In this document: positions 23,946 through 32,328 of the stretch, in pieces
Layout of the letters: the number at the start of each line of letters is the position of its first letter
Numbering within the stretch: the stretch's first letter is position 1
Notes under the pieces: model-generated
Databases searched by the model: none
What the model saw: the letters and a program-made list of their open reading frames with translations, nothing else
What the model was told of the DNA's origin: nothing
Source of the DNA: JBAYNW01 sp041678605
GTDB taxonomy: Bacteria; Cyanobacteriota; Vampirovibrionia; Gastranaerophilales; Gastranaerophilaceae
Assembly (NCBI GenBank): GCA_041678605.1
Contig: JBAYNW010000001.1
Span: 33,710-97,709, forward strand
Direction: 5' to 3'
DNA length: 64,000 nucleotides
Program-made: the position numbers and the translations under genes

Positions 23946-25109
23946 TCATTTATACACTTCAACGTATTTTGGATTAACGGCCAGCCATTTGAAAGATTGC
24001 GGCGATGTGTCGGGGATATCAATAACGAAAGTTCCGCCGTATCGGCCTCTTACAAATCTCAAATAACCTTCATTTGCAAGATTGTTCAAAGCCTTTCGGA
24101 TAGTATTCGGGCTTAAGTCGAGTTCTTTTGACAATTCCATGATGGAAGGCAATTTTGAACCGATTTCATAATTCTGTGCAATCAAGGCCTTAATATGATT
24201 TTGGGTTTTTTCGTAGTTGTAAAATGCTGTTTCCTGAGCCGAGGCAAAAATTGATGTTTCTTTTTTAGGGGAAAGAATATTTTCACCGGGCATCTTTATA
24301 ACAGTTGTGCCGTACCGGCCCCTGCGTGCGAGTAAAATTCCCTTTTTAATTAAAGATTTAAGTGCATCATGAATTGTTTTTATGCTTACTTTTAATTCGG
24401 CGGACAACCGCTCGTGAGCAGGTAATTTGTCACCTACGTTCAATTTTTTTGTAATATATTTTTCCAAGTCTTTTTCAACTTTTTCAACCAGAGTAACGTT
24501 ATCTGAAATATCCAATTTTGTCCTCGGCATTGAAAAATTATCCGACGCAAGAATCCATCTGGCTTCGTTTGACATCTTAAATTTGTGTTCAAGAATTCTC
24601 ATGGAGCACAAAGCCTCCAAAGCAAGCCTTGTGGTGTTTGGAGAAATCCCTATTGAAGTTGCCAAAACCCTTGAAGAAGGGAGTTTTTGGCCTATCTTTA
24701 TTTTTTTGTCAATAATATATTTTTTGATTAAATCAACGCAAATATCTCTTTTGGAAGTCAATTTTCTGAGGGTGGAAGTGGATTTTTTCCAATTTCTTAC
24801 CATGGTGCCGATACACTGCTTTGATTCTACATGCCCCTTGTCCTCAACATATCTGAATGCGTTTTGCATTGTTCCGATACTCACACCCAAATGATATGCC
24901 AAATCTGCCTTTTGAGGCAGCAGGTCGGTTTCTTTTATTTTCCCCGCCTTAAAATCGGCTTCAATCCAATCAATCAGCCAATTTGCGACCACCATGGCCT
25001 TTGATTCAAAAATATTTTTTAAATCAGGAAACGGGACAGAAACATCTTTAACACTGAGTTTTCTGAGATTATTTTTATCCAATAACAAGAATTCATCTGT
25101 TTTTTTCAC
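23946..25109 (-). CDS. Regulator made of four tandem GntR-type winged helix domains
   Basis: A 387-residue protein with four GntR-like winged helices and no effector domain. Recognition helices are visible at about 66-90 (LAYHLGVSIGTMQNAFRYVEDKG), 143-170 (LATSIGISPNTTRLALEAL), 232-260 (LSAELKVSIKTIHDALKSLIKKG) and 325-355 (LSKELDLSPNTIRKALNNLANEG). Domains 3 and 4 end in the wing RRGRYGTTVI and VRGRYGGTFVI. GntR proteins normally have one such domain joined to a ligand-binding or dimerisation domain. Four in one chain suggests binding to a long array of half-sites without dimerising. The start is GTG with GGAGG at 6 nt. Confidence 0.88.
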   Translation of the reverse strand: MKKTDEFLLLDKNNLRKLSVKDVSVPFPDLKNIFESKAMVVANWLIDWIEADFKAGKIKETDLLPQKADLAYHLGVSIGTMQNAFRYVEDKGHVESKQCIGTMVRNWKKSTSTLRKLTSKRDICVDLIKKYIIDKKIKIGQKLPSSRVLATSIGISPNTTRLALEALCSMRILEHKFKMSNEARWILASDNFSMPRTKLDISDNVTLVEKVEKDLEKYITKKLNVGDKLPAHERLSAELKVSIKTIHDALKSLIKKGILLARRGRYGTTVIKMPGENILSPKKETSIFASAQETAFYNYEKTQNHIKALIAQNYEIGSKLPSIMELSKELDLSPNTIRKALNNLANEGYLRFVRGRYGGTFVIDIPDTSPQSFKWLAVNPKYVEVYK

Positions 25110-25133
25110 GATTAGCCTCCACGCTTCAAACTA

Positions 25134-25176
25134 ATTATACAGTTAATATAAAAAAACAAGCAACTTTTTTTTGCTA
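25134..25176 (-). promoter_or_regulatory. Upstream region of the four-GntR gene with TAGCAAAAAA box
   Basis: Minus-strand TAGCAAAAAAAA begins at 25176; TATATT lies 26 bp further (25150-25145), the same spacing as before 17529 and 56736. A more canonical promoter TTGCTT-18-TATAAT (25163-25134) overlaps, so the box could be a regulator site rather than the -35. Confidence 0.4.
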
Positions 25177-25225
25177 GCAAACGCCAAAACCTTTACAAAT
25201 CTTAAGGTTGGCAGAACATAGAATA

Positions 25226-25462
25226 AGTTTATGAGTCGATGAGTCGAAAGGTTAATTTTTCAGTGTCGTTGCGAGGAGAAACAGTGAGACGTGAGAGGTG
25301 AGACGTGAGAAGAGAAACGGGAAACGGGAAAGGAAATTGGGAATTGGGAATTGGTAATTGAGAACAGAACCCTTCGACCATTCAACTCTTCGACCTTTCA
25401 ACCCTTCAGCCTTTAAGCCCTTAAGCCCTTCGACTTATCAACCCTTCAACTTATCGGCTTAA
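25226..25462. repeat. Mosaic repeat island with truncated palindromic element
   Basis: GAGTCGATGAGTCGAAAGG, then GTCGTTGCGAGGAGAAACA joined directly to GTGAGACG words, AATTGGG heptamers, and a long run of CCTTCGAC/CCTTCAAC/CCTTAAGC words. The fusion at about 25281 keeps only the first 20 bp of the TTGCGAGG element. The 25110-25225 part is promoter DNA. Confidence 0.8.
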
Positions 25463-25924
25463 TCACTTCGATTTACCTATTCCAAAGGCTTCTTGAAGCA
25501 AGAAAATTCCGCCGTAGGCTATAAGCCCCGCTCCGCAAAATTTTGAGAAAATCTGTTTCCCGCCTCTTTTGCCGAAGAAGGTCCCGATTGCTAGTCCGAA
25601 AGGAATAACTTCGCTTACGAGCATTGAGGCAAAGCCTTTGCCGTAGCCGGCAATATTTGTGAAGAAGCCGGTCAAATTTTCATCAAGAGAGTATTTAAAC
25701 AATTCTTTTTTAACGCCTGCCTCAACAGTACTAGGGCTGTCAAGCTTCATATCATCCAAATAGCGTTCTGTTAAGCCTGTTGCTTTGTGATTTTTTTCAT
25801 AGGCACTGGCTTTAATTTTGCCGGCAATGTGAGAATCGTAGGCAATTAAGCCCAAAGTTGCGGCTCCTAAAGTTTGAGTCAAAACATTTGCTATTTTTAT
25901 AGTTTTAATATTCGGAATTTTCAT
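25463..25924 (-). CDS. Hypothetical membrane protein
   Basis: Not recognised. The 153-residue protein has a hydrophobic N-terminal segment (about 12-30) and two more near 90-115 and 125-145, with a hydrophilic middle containing SAYEKNHKATGLTERYLDDM. The C-terminal half is Gly/Phe-rich. It is encoded 3 bp after the HEAT-like gene, with its AAGGA ribosome-binding site in the end of that gene, so they form an operon. Confidence 0.7.
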   Translation of the reverse strand: MKIPNIKTIKIANVLTQTLGAATLGLIAYDSHIAGKIKASAYEKNHKATGLTERYLDDMKLDSPSTVEAGVKKELFKYSLDENLTGFFTNIAGYGKGFASMLVSEVIPFGLAIGTFFGKRGGKQIFSKFCGAGLIAYGGIFLLQEAFGIGKSK

Positions 25925-25927
25925 AAA

Positions 25928-26581
25928 TTATTCCTTTTTGGTTTCTTTTTCAGGTTTTTCCTTGACCTCAAATTCCTTTTGCATCGGATTGCCTGACATT
26001 TTCAATAAAATATTTGAAGCTTTCAGTGAATCTTCACCGTAGCCCGTTTTTTGTTTTTGGATATCTTTAAGAAGTTTTACAGAAGTGTCATTGCCTGTTG
26101 CCAATCTGGATTCCAGAGCCGCCATAGCTATAAATTTAACAGGTTGAGAAGGGTCTTGAAGCATTTTATTGACCAAAGCATTCAATGCAGGGTCATTTTT
26201 TCTGCTGTCATCTTCCTGAAGTCTTGCCAAAACCTCTTTTGCACCCATTAGCCGTACATCTTTGTTCTGGTTATTCAAATAACCTTCCAGTGTTTTTACG
26301 TAATCATCCGTGAGCTGAACCACTTCACGCTTTTCTGTTTTTTTCTTCTCTGGTACTTGTGCCGGTGCGGATTGAACCGGAGCCGGAGTTGTAGGCTGAG
26401 CAAGGTTTTGCGTATAGTAACTTGCAGGATAGCTCGGATTTGTAGAGTAATTCGCCGCATTAACCGTTGATGCGGGAACACTTGCACCGGGTGCCGCAAC
26501 TGAAGGATTAAATATCTGAATATTTACTCCCGAATAATTCGGTACCTGAACGTTTTGAGCTTGTCCAACCATATCTGCCAT
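25928..26581 (-). CDS. Hypothetical HEAT-repeat-like protein with Pro/Ala-rich N-terminus
   Basis: Residues 1-95 are low complexity, rich in Pro, Ala, Ser, Asn and Gln (VPNYSGVNIQIFNPSVAAPG), and resemble N-termini of other lineage-type proteins here. Residues 100-200 are alpha-helical with a HEAT-like pattern (YLNNQNKDVRLMGAKEVLARL; MLQDPSQPVKFIAMAALESRL). The C-terminus is Lys/Glu-rich. The ATG at 26581 has AAAGG 7 nt upstream and is preferred over 26596. Probably a scaffold or binding protein; no enzyme motif. Confidence 0.75.
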   Translation of the reverse strand: MADMVGQAQNVQVPNYSGVNIQIFNPSVAAPGASVPASTVNAANYSTNPSYPASYYTQNLAQPTTPAPVQSAPAQVPEKKKTEKREVVQLTDDYVKTLEGYLNNQNKDVRLMGAKEVLARLQEDDSRKNDPALNALVNKMLQDPSQPVKFIAMAALESRLATGNDTSVKLLKDIQKQKTGYGEDSLKASNILLKMSGNPMQKEFEVKEKPEKETKKE

Positions 26582-26689
26582 AAACTTACCTTTCACTACT
26601 TATCTAAATAAAGTCTAAAACCATGAAATAATTGCCTTTTTTAGGAATTTTTTAAGAAATGTAACAATGGTTGGTTGGCTTTTTGCGAA

Positions 26690-27070
26690 GTGATTAAGGG
26701 AGTTGATAAGTCGAAAAGGCTTAAGGGCTTAAAGGGTGAAGGGTTGAAGGGTTGAAGGGTCGAATAGCTTTTTACGAAGTGATTAAGTGACTGGGTGATT
26801 AAGTGATTAAGTTCAATAATGCTTCGCAAATTTTTAAAAAACAGGGAACGGGGGCAGGGAAGGGAATTTCTTGTCGTTGCGAGGAGAAACAAAGTTTCGA
26901 CGAAGCAATCCAAAAAATTGCCTCATTATTCCTGAAAAGCTTTTTACGAAGTGATTAAGTGACTGTGACCGGGTTGAACGGTCGAACGGTTCAATTACCA
27001 ATTCCCAATTACCAATTCCCAATTTCCTTTCCCGTTTCCCGTTTCTCTTCTCACGTCTCACTTCCCTCCT
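26690..27070. repeat. Mosaic repeat island with composite element copy 2
   Basis: GTTGATAAGTCG, AAGGGCTTAA and GGGTTGAAGGGTTGAAGGGTCG words lead into the composite unit (26767-26955), then a degraded GTGATTAA block, AATTACC/AATTCCC heptamers and TCTCACG words. The 26597-27106 gap contains no gene. Confidence 0.85.
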
Positions 27071-27106
27071 GTCCCCTTTTTCGGCTAACTGTTATATAAT
27101 AATTAA

Positions 27107-27412
27107 ATGCAGAATTCAGAATTTATTAAAAGCAGGCCGCAGAGGCTTTGTAAGATGTGCGGGAAATGCCCAGAGGGTTATCCGCTTTCCATTTGGGATA
27201 AAATGCCTGAAGGTTGCGGATTTGAAGGTTGGCTTTTTCAAAAAAAAGAAGAAATAAAACAAAAAATCCGCAAACAAAAAGAACTTTTGTTGTCGCTTGA
27301 GGTTATGGTAAAAACAGTAACTCCCGAGCAGGCTGAAAAATTAAGCGAAAGCATAAAAAAAATTAAAAAAACAATAGAAAGTTATGCAAAATACGGCTCC
27401 GAAAATTGGTAG
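27107..27412 (+). CDS. Hypothetical protein with cysteine cluster and coiled coil
   Basis: Not recognised. 101 residues. The N-terminal part has LCKMCGKCPEGYPLSIWDKMPEGCGFEGW, a four-Cys cluster (about 15-37) that could bind zinc or a metal cluster. Residues 45-90 are a Lys/Glu/Gln-rich helix of coiled-coil type. It is isolated between two repeat islands. No clear Shine-Dalgarno precedes the ATG; a TATAAT-like sequence lies about 15 bp upstream, so it may be near-leaderless. Confidence 0.7.
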   Translation: MQNSEFIKSRPQRLCKMCGKCPEGYPLSIWDKMPEGCGFEGWLFQKKEEIKQKIRKQKELLLSLEVMVKTVTPEQAEKLSESIKKIKKTIESYAKYGSENW

Positions 27413-27816
27413 AAAGACAAGGGCTTAAAAAGTGAGACGTGAGATGTGAGACGTGAGAAGAGAAACGGGAAACGAGAAAGGAAATTGGGAATTGGTAATT
27501 GGAAACAGAACCTTTCGACCATTCAATTTAGTGACTTAAATTCAGATCCCGCATCAGAATGAATAACAAAAGTCAACCGCCATACCCTAAGCAGTGCGGG
27601 ATGACAATAAAGTGAAAAGGTAATTGGAAATTGGCAATTGGGAATTGGTAATTGAACCGTTCGACCCTTCGACCCTTCGACTTATCAACTAGAAGACGGG
27701 AAACGGAAAGTTTTAATTTTTTTGTTGCACTTAATCACTTAATCACCCAGTCACTTAATCACTTCGTAAAAAGCCCTTCGACCTTTCAACCCTTCACCCC
27801 TTAAGCCCTTAAGCCC
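27413..27816. repeat. Mosaic repeat island with a second palindromic element type
   Basis: GTGAGACG words, AATTGGG heptamers, then at about 27543-27610 GATCCCGCATCAGAATGA...GCAGTGCGGGATGAC (inverted ends, another dispersed-type element), AATTGG words, CCCTTCGACC words, GAAAGTTTTAATTTTTTTG, an inverted GTGATTAA block, and TTAAGCCC words up to the next stop codon. No gene is seen. Confidence 0.85.
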
Positions 27817-28545
27817 TTATACCAATCCCTCGCGGACTGCCTTAACTGCCGCCTGTACTCTGTCATTTACGCACATTTTTTGCAAAATCGAGCAAACGTG
27901 AGCTTTCGCTGTGTGAACGCTTACAATTAATTCTTTTGCAATTTCCGTATTGCTTTTTCCCATGACAAGATGTTTTAAAACTTCACATTCTCTTTCTGTC
28001 AGAGGAACTCGGCCGGTGGCCCCCGTTTTTGACGGCAAAAGACTTGTGTTTTCAGGTTTAGGGAAAGCGTTTAATGCTATCTGTGCTACTTGCGGGTCAA
28101 TCCAGCAAACACCATTTGCAACATCTCTAACCACGTCGGCAAGTTTCACCGGATCAATGTCCTTAAGGCAATATCCGTGGGCTCCTGACGCAAGTGCCGC
28201 TATAACTTCCTCTTCCCTGTCGTGAGAAGTAAGTGCTATGATTTTTGTTTCGGGCAGTATTTCTTTTACCTTAATTGTTGCTTCTATTCCATTCATCTCC
28301 GGAAGTCCCAAATCCATCAAAACTACATCGGGTTTAAATTTGGCTATAAGTTCCAGCCCTGCTGCAGCATTGTCACACTCGGCAATAACATTTATATCTT
28401 TGTTCGAATTTAACGCACACCGCAATCCCACTCTTGTTAATTTAAAATCTTCAACAATTATAACGTTTAATGCTTTTATTTTTGTACTGTCATTTTCGGC
28501 AGGCTTATGTTTGTGCTTCGATGAAGCAGTTTTTGTTTCGCTCAT
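27817..28545 (-). CDS. NarL/LuxR-type response regulator
   Basis: A receiver domain (NVIIVEDFKLTRVGLR; phospho-Asp in VVLMDLGLPEMNG; Lys in GYCLKDI) is followed by a LuxR helix-turn-helix (LTERECEVLKHLVMGKSNTEIAKELIVSVHTAKAHVCSIL). The N-terminal 25 residues are Ser/Lys-rich and extra to the family. Total 242 residues. AGGAGAG lies 6 nt before the ATG. No sensor kinase is adjacent, so it is an orphan regulator. Confidence 0.93.
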   Translation of the reverse strand: MSETKTASSKHKHKPAENDSTKIKALNVIIVEDFKLTRVGLRCALNSNKDINVIAECDNAAAGLELIAKFKPDVVLMDLGLPEMNGIEATIKVKEILPETKIIALTSHDREEEVIAALASGAHGYCLKDIDPVKLADVVRDVANGVCWIDPQVAQIALNAFPKPENTSLLPSKTGATGRVPLTERECEVLKHLVMGKSNTEIAKELIVSVHTAKAHVCSILQKMCVNDRVQAAVKAVREGLV

Positions 28546-28799
28546 TGTTCTCTCCTGATTTTTTTAACGGACTTAATATTTTTAGATGAATTATAAGGTT
28601 TTACTCTTTGATTTAATAATACTTTTGACACCTTGTATATTACCCAATCAAGCGTCAAACATGGACTAAATTAAATTGCCCAACCGGGTATATATACTTT
28701 AACAATATTGAGTATATGCCTACCGGAGACGAAGGGAATTGGCAGTCTTCACCGGTTTATTTAAAAGGTTGGTTTCGTTAAGTTTTATGACTTAATTTG

Positions 28800-28940
28800 C
28801 TAATTATTGCTTGACTCCGACAAAAAAAGTTGTTTTATTAAGTCACAGTAAACATTAATTTCTTCCTTTACAGTATCAATCCCCTTTATTAAATCCTTTA
28901 TTTCAAGGATTATTTTTTCATTTTCCAAATTATTTATCAT
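28800..28940 (-). CDS. Possible small protein of 46 residues
   Basis: An open frame beginning ATG at 28940 with TAGGGG 9 nt upstream. The protein begins MINNLENEKIILEIKDL, is Glu/Lys/Ile-rich and would form one amphipathic helix; one Cys is near residue 32. No homologue is known to me. The rest of 28546-29106 shows no other gene. The call depends only on the ribosome-binding site and amino-acid pattern. Confidence 0.35.
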   Translation of the reverse strand: MINNLENEKIILEIKDLIKGIDTVKEEINVYCDLIKQLFLSESSNN

Positions 28941-29106
28941 TTCACATACCCCTAATTAAAAAACAATTCACCCCTATAGGTTTCTTTTCGGCAGAAATGA
29001 TTGAAAACTTTATGGAAAAATGTGCTTTTGTAACAAAGATTAATATTGGCGAACAGCTCACTCTATCATTTTTTTGGTATTATGGAATAAAAGCGAGGAA
29101 AAAACA

Positions 29107-30369
29107 ATGACAACACAAATTATAGAAGCCAAAAACGGCCGAATAACACCCGAAATGTTTGCAGCAGCAGAGAAAGAAGGGCTTTCAAAACAGGAAATTC
29201 TTGAAAAAGTCGCATCCGGCAGGGTGGTTATTTTAAAGAATAATAGAAGAGAAAACGTTGTGCCTACTGCAGTCGGCGAAGGAACAACGGTTAAAATCAA
29301 CGCCAATATAGGAACTTCTCTTGAGCGTTCCTCAATTGAAGAAGAATTAGACAAGGTAAAGATTATAGAGGCGACCGGTGCTGACGTTTTAATGGATTTA
29401 TCCACAGGTGATAACATTGACGAAACAAGAAAACAAATTATTGCCGCAACAAATCTTCCAATCGGCACTGTGCCTATGTATCAGGCAGGGAAAGAGGCTC
29501 TGGATATACATAGGGATTTGGCAAAACTTTCCAAAGAAAAGCTTTTTTCTGACATAGAAAAACAATGCAAAGACGGAATTGATTTTATAACCGTTCACTG
29601 CGGCGTGACGAAGTTTGTGGTTGACCAGTTACAAAAGCAGGGCAGAGTTACAAATGTTGTATCCAGAGGCGGCTCAATGCTTGCCTGTTGGATTAGGGCA
29701 ACCGGCATGGAAAATCCTTTGTATGAATATTACGACGAACTGCTGGAACTTGTAAGAGAATATGATTGCACATTGTCTCTTGGTGACGGCCTAAGGCCCG
29801 GTTGTACGGCTGATGCAGGCGATAGAGCTCAGGTGGCTGAAACATTAATTTTGGGGGAATTGGTGCAGCGTGCAAGAGCGGCGGGTGTTCAAACGATGGT
29901 TGAAGGCCCCGGGCATGTGCCTTTGAACAAAATTGCCTCAATGATTGAAACAATAAAAGTTCTTACGGATTATGCACCTTTATATGTCCTCGGGCCTTTG
30001 GTTACAGATATTGCACCGGGCTATGACCACATAACTTCCGCTATCGGCGGAACTCTGGCGGCGTATCATGGAGCTGATTTCCTGTGTTATGTAACTCCGG
30101 CCGAACACCTCGGCTTACCCGATGTTAAGCAGGTACGAGAAGGAATTATCGCATCAAAAATATCGGCACATGCGGCTGATTTGGCGAGAGGGAATAAAAA
30201 GGCACTGGAACAGGATTTGCAGATGTCTATTGCAAGAAAAAATCTCGATTGGGAAGGGCAAAGACAGTACGCAATTGACAAATGTGTTTTTGAAAAAATC
30301 GATCAAGGCAAGCCATGCACTATGTGCGGCCAATACTGCAGCATGAAAATTTTTAAGGAATATTTTTAA
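29107..30369 (+). CDS. ThiC-family radical SAM enzyme (HMP-phosphate synthase or 5-hydroxybenzimidazole synthase)
   Basis: ThiC converts aminoimidazole ribotide to the thiamine pyrimidine HMP-P; the close paralogue BzaF makes the lower ligand of some cobamides. The 420-residue protein has the core motifs (SRGGSMLACW, LSLGDGLRPG, MVEGPGHVPLNKI, YDHITSAIGG) and lacks the N-terminal extension of proteobacterial ThiC. The C-terminal cluster motif is CTMCGQYC, that is CX2CX3C, one residue shorter than the CX2CX4C of E. coli ThiC. No TPP riboswitch and no other thi gene are present, so I keep both options open. The ATG at 29107 has GAGG upstream. Confidence 0.88.
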   Translation: MTTQIIEAKNGRITPEMFAAAEKEGLSKQEILEKVASGRVVILKNNRRENVVPTAVGEGTTVKINANIGTSLERSSIEEELDKVKIIEATGADVLMDLSTGDNIDETRKQIIAATNLPIGTVPMYQAGKEALDIHRDLAKLSKEKLFSDIEKQCKDGIDFITVHCGVTKFVVDQLQKQGRVTNVVSRGGSMLACWIRATGMENPLYEYYDELLELVREYDCTLSLGDGLRPGCTADAGDRAQVAETLILGELVQRARAAGVQTMVEGPGHVPLNKIASMIETIKVLTDYAPLYVLGPLVTDIAPGYDHITSAIGGTLAAYHGADFLCYVTPAEHLGLPDVKQVREGIIASKISAHAADLARGNKKALEQDLQMSIARKNLDWEGQRQYAIDKCVFEKIDQGKPCTMCGQYCSMKIFKEYF

Positions 30370-30390
30370 AATTGTCGTGAAAAAGGCTAC

Positions 30391-31812
30391 CTAAAAAGCG
30401 GAACAGACAATTTGTTTGTCCATTCCGTTTTTTTGATTAAATTGAGTTGTTATTTTTTTCTCTGTTTTTTTGGCTTCGGCAGCTTCTTTTTCCAAGTTTG
30501 CCTCAGCTTTTTCAATTATTTTGGCTAATTGGTTTTGAGTTTCGTCATCTGCTTGGCCTGCAACATCAAGCAGTTTATCCAACAGTTTGGTATCGCCGCT
30601 TTTGCGTGTAAGAGTATACAGGTCATTGCTATTTTTTAAAAGGAACTCGCCTATTGGTATCTGTTCCAAAGTCCCAACTACACGAAGGGCTTTAACGGCA
30701 ACTTCCGGCTGACTGTTTTCCATAGCACTCTTGAATATTTTCAAGCCATGTTTTGAGCAGAACTCACCTCTTGGCTCCTGCTTAAGTTTGGTTGCCGCAA
30801 AACTAAGAAAATCCTTTACCGTGTCTGTCTTTCCTTGTTTCAATAAATTACCGGCAACCTCAGCTCCTTTGTCAAGATAAATTTTTGCCGTGTCATCACC
30901 AAAGGATAAGAGCTTGCCCATAATCATTCTTGAAAGTGAGTGTGCTGAATAAAGAGCATCAAGTCCATCTCTGAGGAATATTTCCTTTTGTACCTCAGGT
31001 TTCAAAGTTTCTATTTGCCTCCAAGTCTCTGATTGAGAATCTCTGGCAATCGATTTTTCAAATTCCCAAGGTTTATCGTTAACGTTACCCGCTTCAATAA
31101 ATGGCTTTAATCCGAATTTTTTGTAAAAACCTTCTTTATGCTCGCCTGCTTCTTCAATCATTTTAGAAAACATCATAATTCGTTTATAATTATAATAAAA
31201 GTTTTTCGAATTTGAATTTTTAAATAAAGAGGAAAGTAAACTATAATTGTTTACAATAGCTTCTCCTTTTGCTTTAGGACTAATAAGTTTAGCCATGTCA
31301 AGGTACTGATATATTAGTTCACTTGTATCTCTTTTATTAAAATCTAAATTTTTCCAAACATTGCCATGTTCTCTTGCAAAGAAAGCTTCTTTAATTTCCT
31401 CATTTTTAATTTTATAAGACACGTCGAACAAAAAATTATGTGTACTAAATTTCTTGTCTAGAATTTCCCAGTCGTTATATGAAGGGTTCTTTTTTGTAAA
31501 AATACCTAAAACATCTGTTTTCTTGTCCAACAAAACTTTTCTTAATATATCGTCTGGAAGGTTTAAAAGTTTTTCTATATTTTCTAAATCTTTCCAATAG
31601 GTTGTACTTTCAGAAATATTTTTAAAAAATTCTTTGGCTGCATCGGCAATAATTTTGGAATTTTTCGATGCCATTCCGAAAGATACGCAATCTCCGTAAT
31701 TCGGAAGGGAATTATTTTGTACCTGAGTTTGAGCCTGAGGGTTTGAGTTCATCTTTGTGCTGTTTGTTTGATTTAAACCGTAATGACGGTTTTGAATAGA
31801 CTGTACTTGCAT
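30391..31812 (-). CDS. Lineage-type hypothetical alpha-helical protein with N-terminal VSFG motif
   Basis: Function unknown. The N-terminal 45 residues are Asn/Gln-rich and low complexity, ending in YGDCVSFGMASK. The remaining about 420 residues are almost all helical with ARM/HEAT-like pairs (KVLLDKKTDVLGIF, LKQGKTDTVKDFLSFAATKL, MENSQPEVAVKALRVVGTL) and a Lys/Glu/Ala coiled-coil near the C-terminus. AAAGGA precedes the ATG. Its upstream DNA is homologous to that of the 20029-20649 gene. Possibly a secreted or surface-localised protein; no enzyme motif. Confidence 0.75.
   Translation of the reverse strand: MQVQSIQNRHYGLNQTNSTKMNSNPQAQTQVQNNSLPNYGDCVSFGMASKNSKIIADAAKEFFKNISESTTYWKDLENIEKLLNLPDDILRKVLLDKKTDVLGIFTKKNPSYNDWEILDKKFSTHNFLFDVSYKIKNEEIKEAFFAREHGNVWKNLDFNKRDTSELIYQYLDMAKLISPKAKGEAIVNNYSLLSSLFKNSNSKNFYYNYKRIMMFSKMIEEAGEHKEGFYKKFGLKPFIEAGNVNDKPWEFEKSIARDSQSETWRQIETLKPEVQKEIFLRDGLDALYSAHSLSRMIMGKLLSFGDDTAKIYLDKGAEVAGNLLKQGKTDTVKDFLSFAATKLKQEPRGEFCSKHGLKIFKSAMENSQPEVAVKALRVVGTLEQIPIGEFLLKNSNDLYTLTRKSGDTKLLDKLLDVAGQADDETQNQLAKIIEKAEANLEKEAAEAKKTEKKITTQFNQKNGMDKQIVCSAF
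30399..30434 (+). terminator. Terminator downstream of the ThiC-family gene
   Basis: CGGAA...GACAA pairs with TTGTC...TTCCG (two 5-bp helices around a CA/CA internal mismatch), followed by TTTTTTT on the plus strand. It overlaps the last codons of the convergent minus-strand gene. Confidence 0.65.
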
Positions 31813-31862
31813 TGTTTTATCCTTTCTTCTCTAAAATAAAATATAGACCCCTTTGATAACTC

Positions 31863-31931
31863 TATTAATGTTTATACAAAACCCGTAAAAATATTTTTTG
31901 CGGGTAAAGTCAAAATATTTACAAAAATTAA
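31863..31931 (-). promoter_or_regulatory. Conserved upstream region shared with the gene at 20649
   Basis: Plus-strand reading ATTAATGTTTATACAAAA then CCGTAAA, and ATTTACAAAAATTAA about 50 bp later, match 20692-20761 in sequence and spacing. It also contains the hairpin CCCGTAAAAA...TTTTTTGCGGG. Confidence 0.55.
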
Positions 31932-32007
31932 CAATTAGTTTAAAAAATAACAGCTCAGCAGAAATCAAGTGAGGCTGAAACTCTTTAGTAATAGGTGTTC
32001 GTGCCTC

Positions 32008-32192
32008 CTCCTTCCTTGCGGAGGAGGATAGAATTTCAACGCGAGGTACGAGCGTATGAAATTCTTGGTGGAGGGTGAAAAGCGGATTGTGATTACGTTT
32101 TCCCTCACCCGCTTTTCTAACGTTCGCGGCTCCACCGCTCACATTGAAAAGACGGCCTCCCCGCAAGGAGGATGCAATTGGCACGTTAAATC
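32008..32192. repeat. GC-rich structured repeat-like element
   Basis: The element is much richer in GC than its surroundings. It contains CCTCCTTCCTTGCGGAGGAGG (hairpin), GAATTTC...GAAATTC, GAAAAGCGG...CCGCTTTTC, and CCTCCCCGCAAGGAGG. A minus-strand frame across it looks like translated repeat, not a gene. The rest of 31813-32328 is AT-rich and shows no gene. Confidence 0.55.
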
Positions 32193-32328
32193 ACGACTTA
32201 CGACCATGTTAAATTCTGCTGACCTGTTACACCGAGAAAACGAAATATTAATAAATTGCAAAAAGGTTAAAAATTTACAACTCTTATACAGTTTGAAAGG
32301 TCAAAGACCTTTGTTAGTATTGAAATCT

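Noticed and set aside
28941..29106. TPP riboswitch in front of the ThiC-family gene
   Set aside because: The conserved CTGAGA and downstream core of the THI element were not found.
31831..32184. Minus-strand open frame of 117 codons
   Set aside because: It reads through the GC-rich palindromic element and has no ribosome-binding site or protein-like composition.
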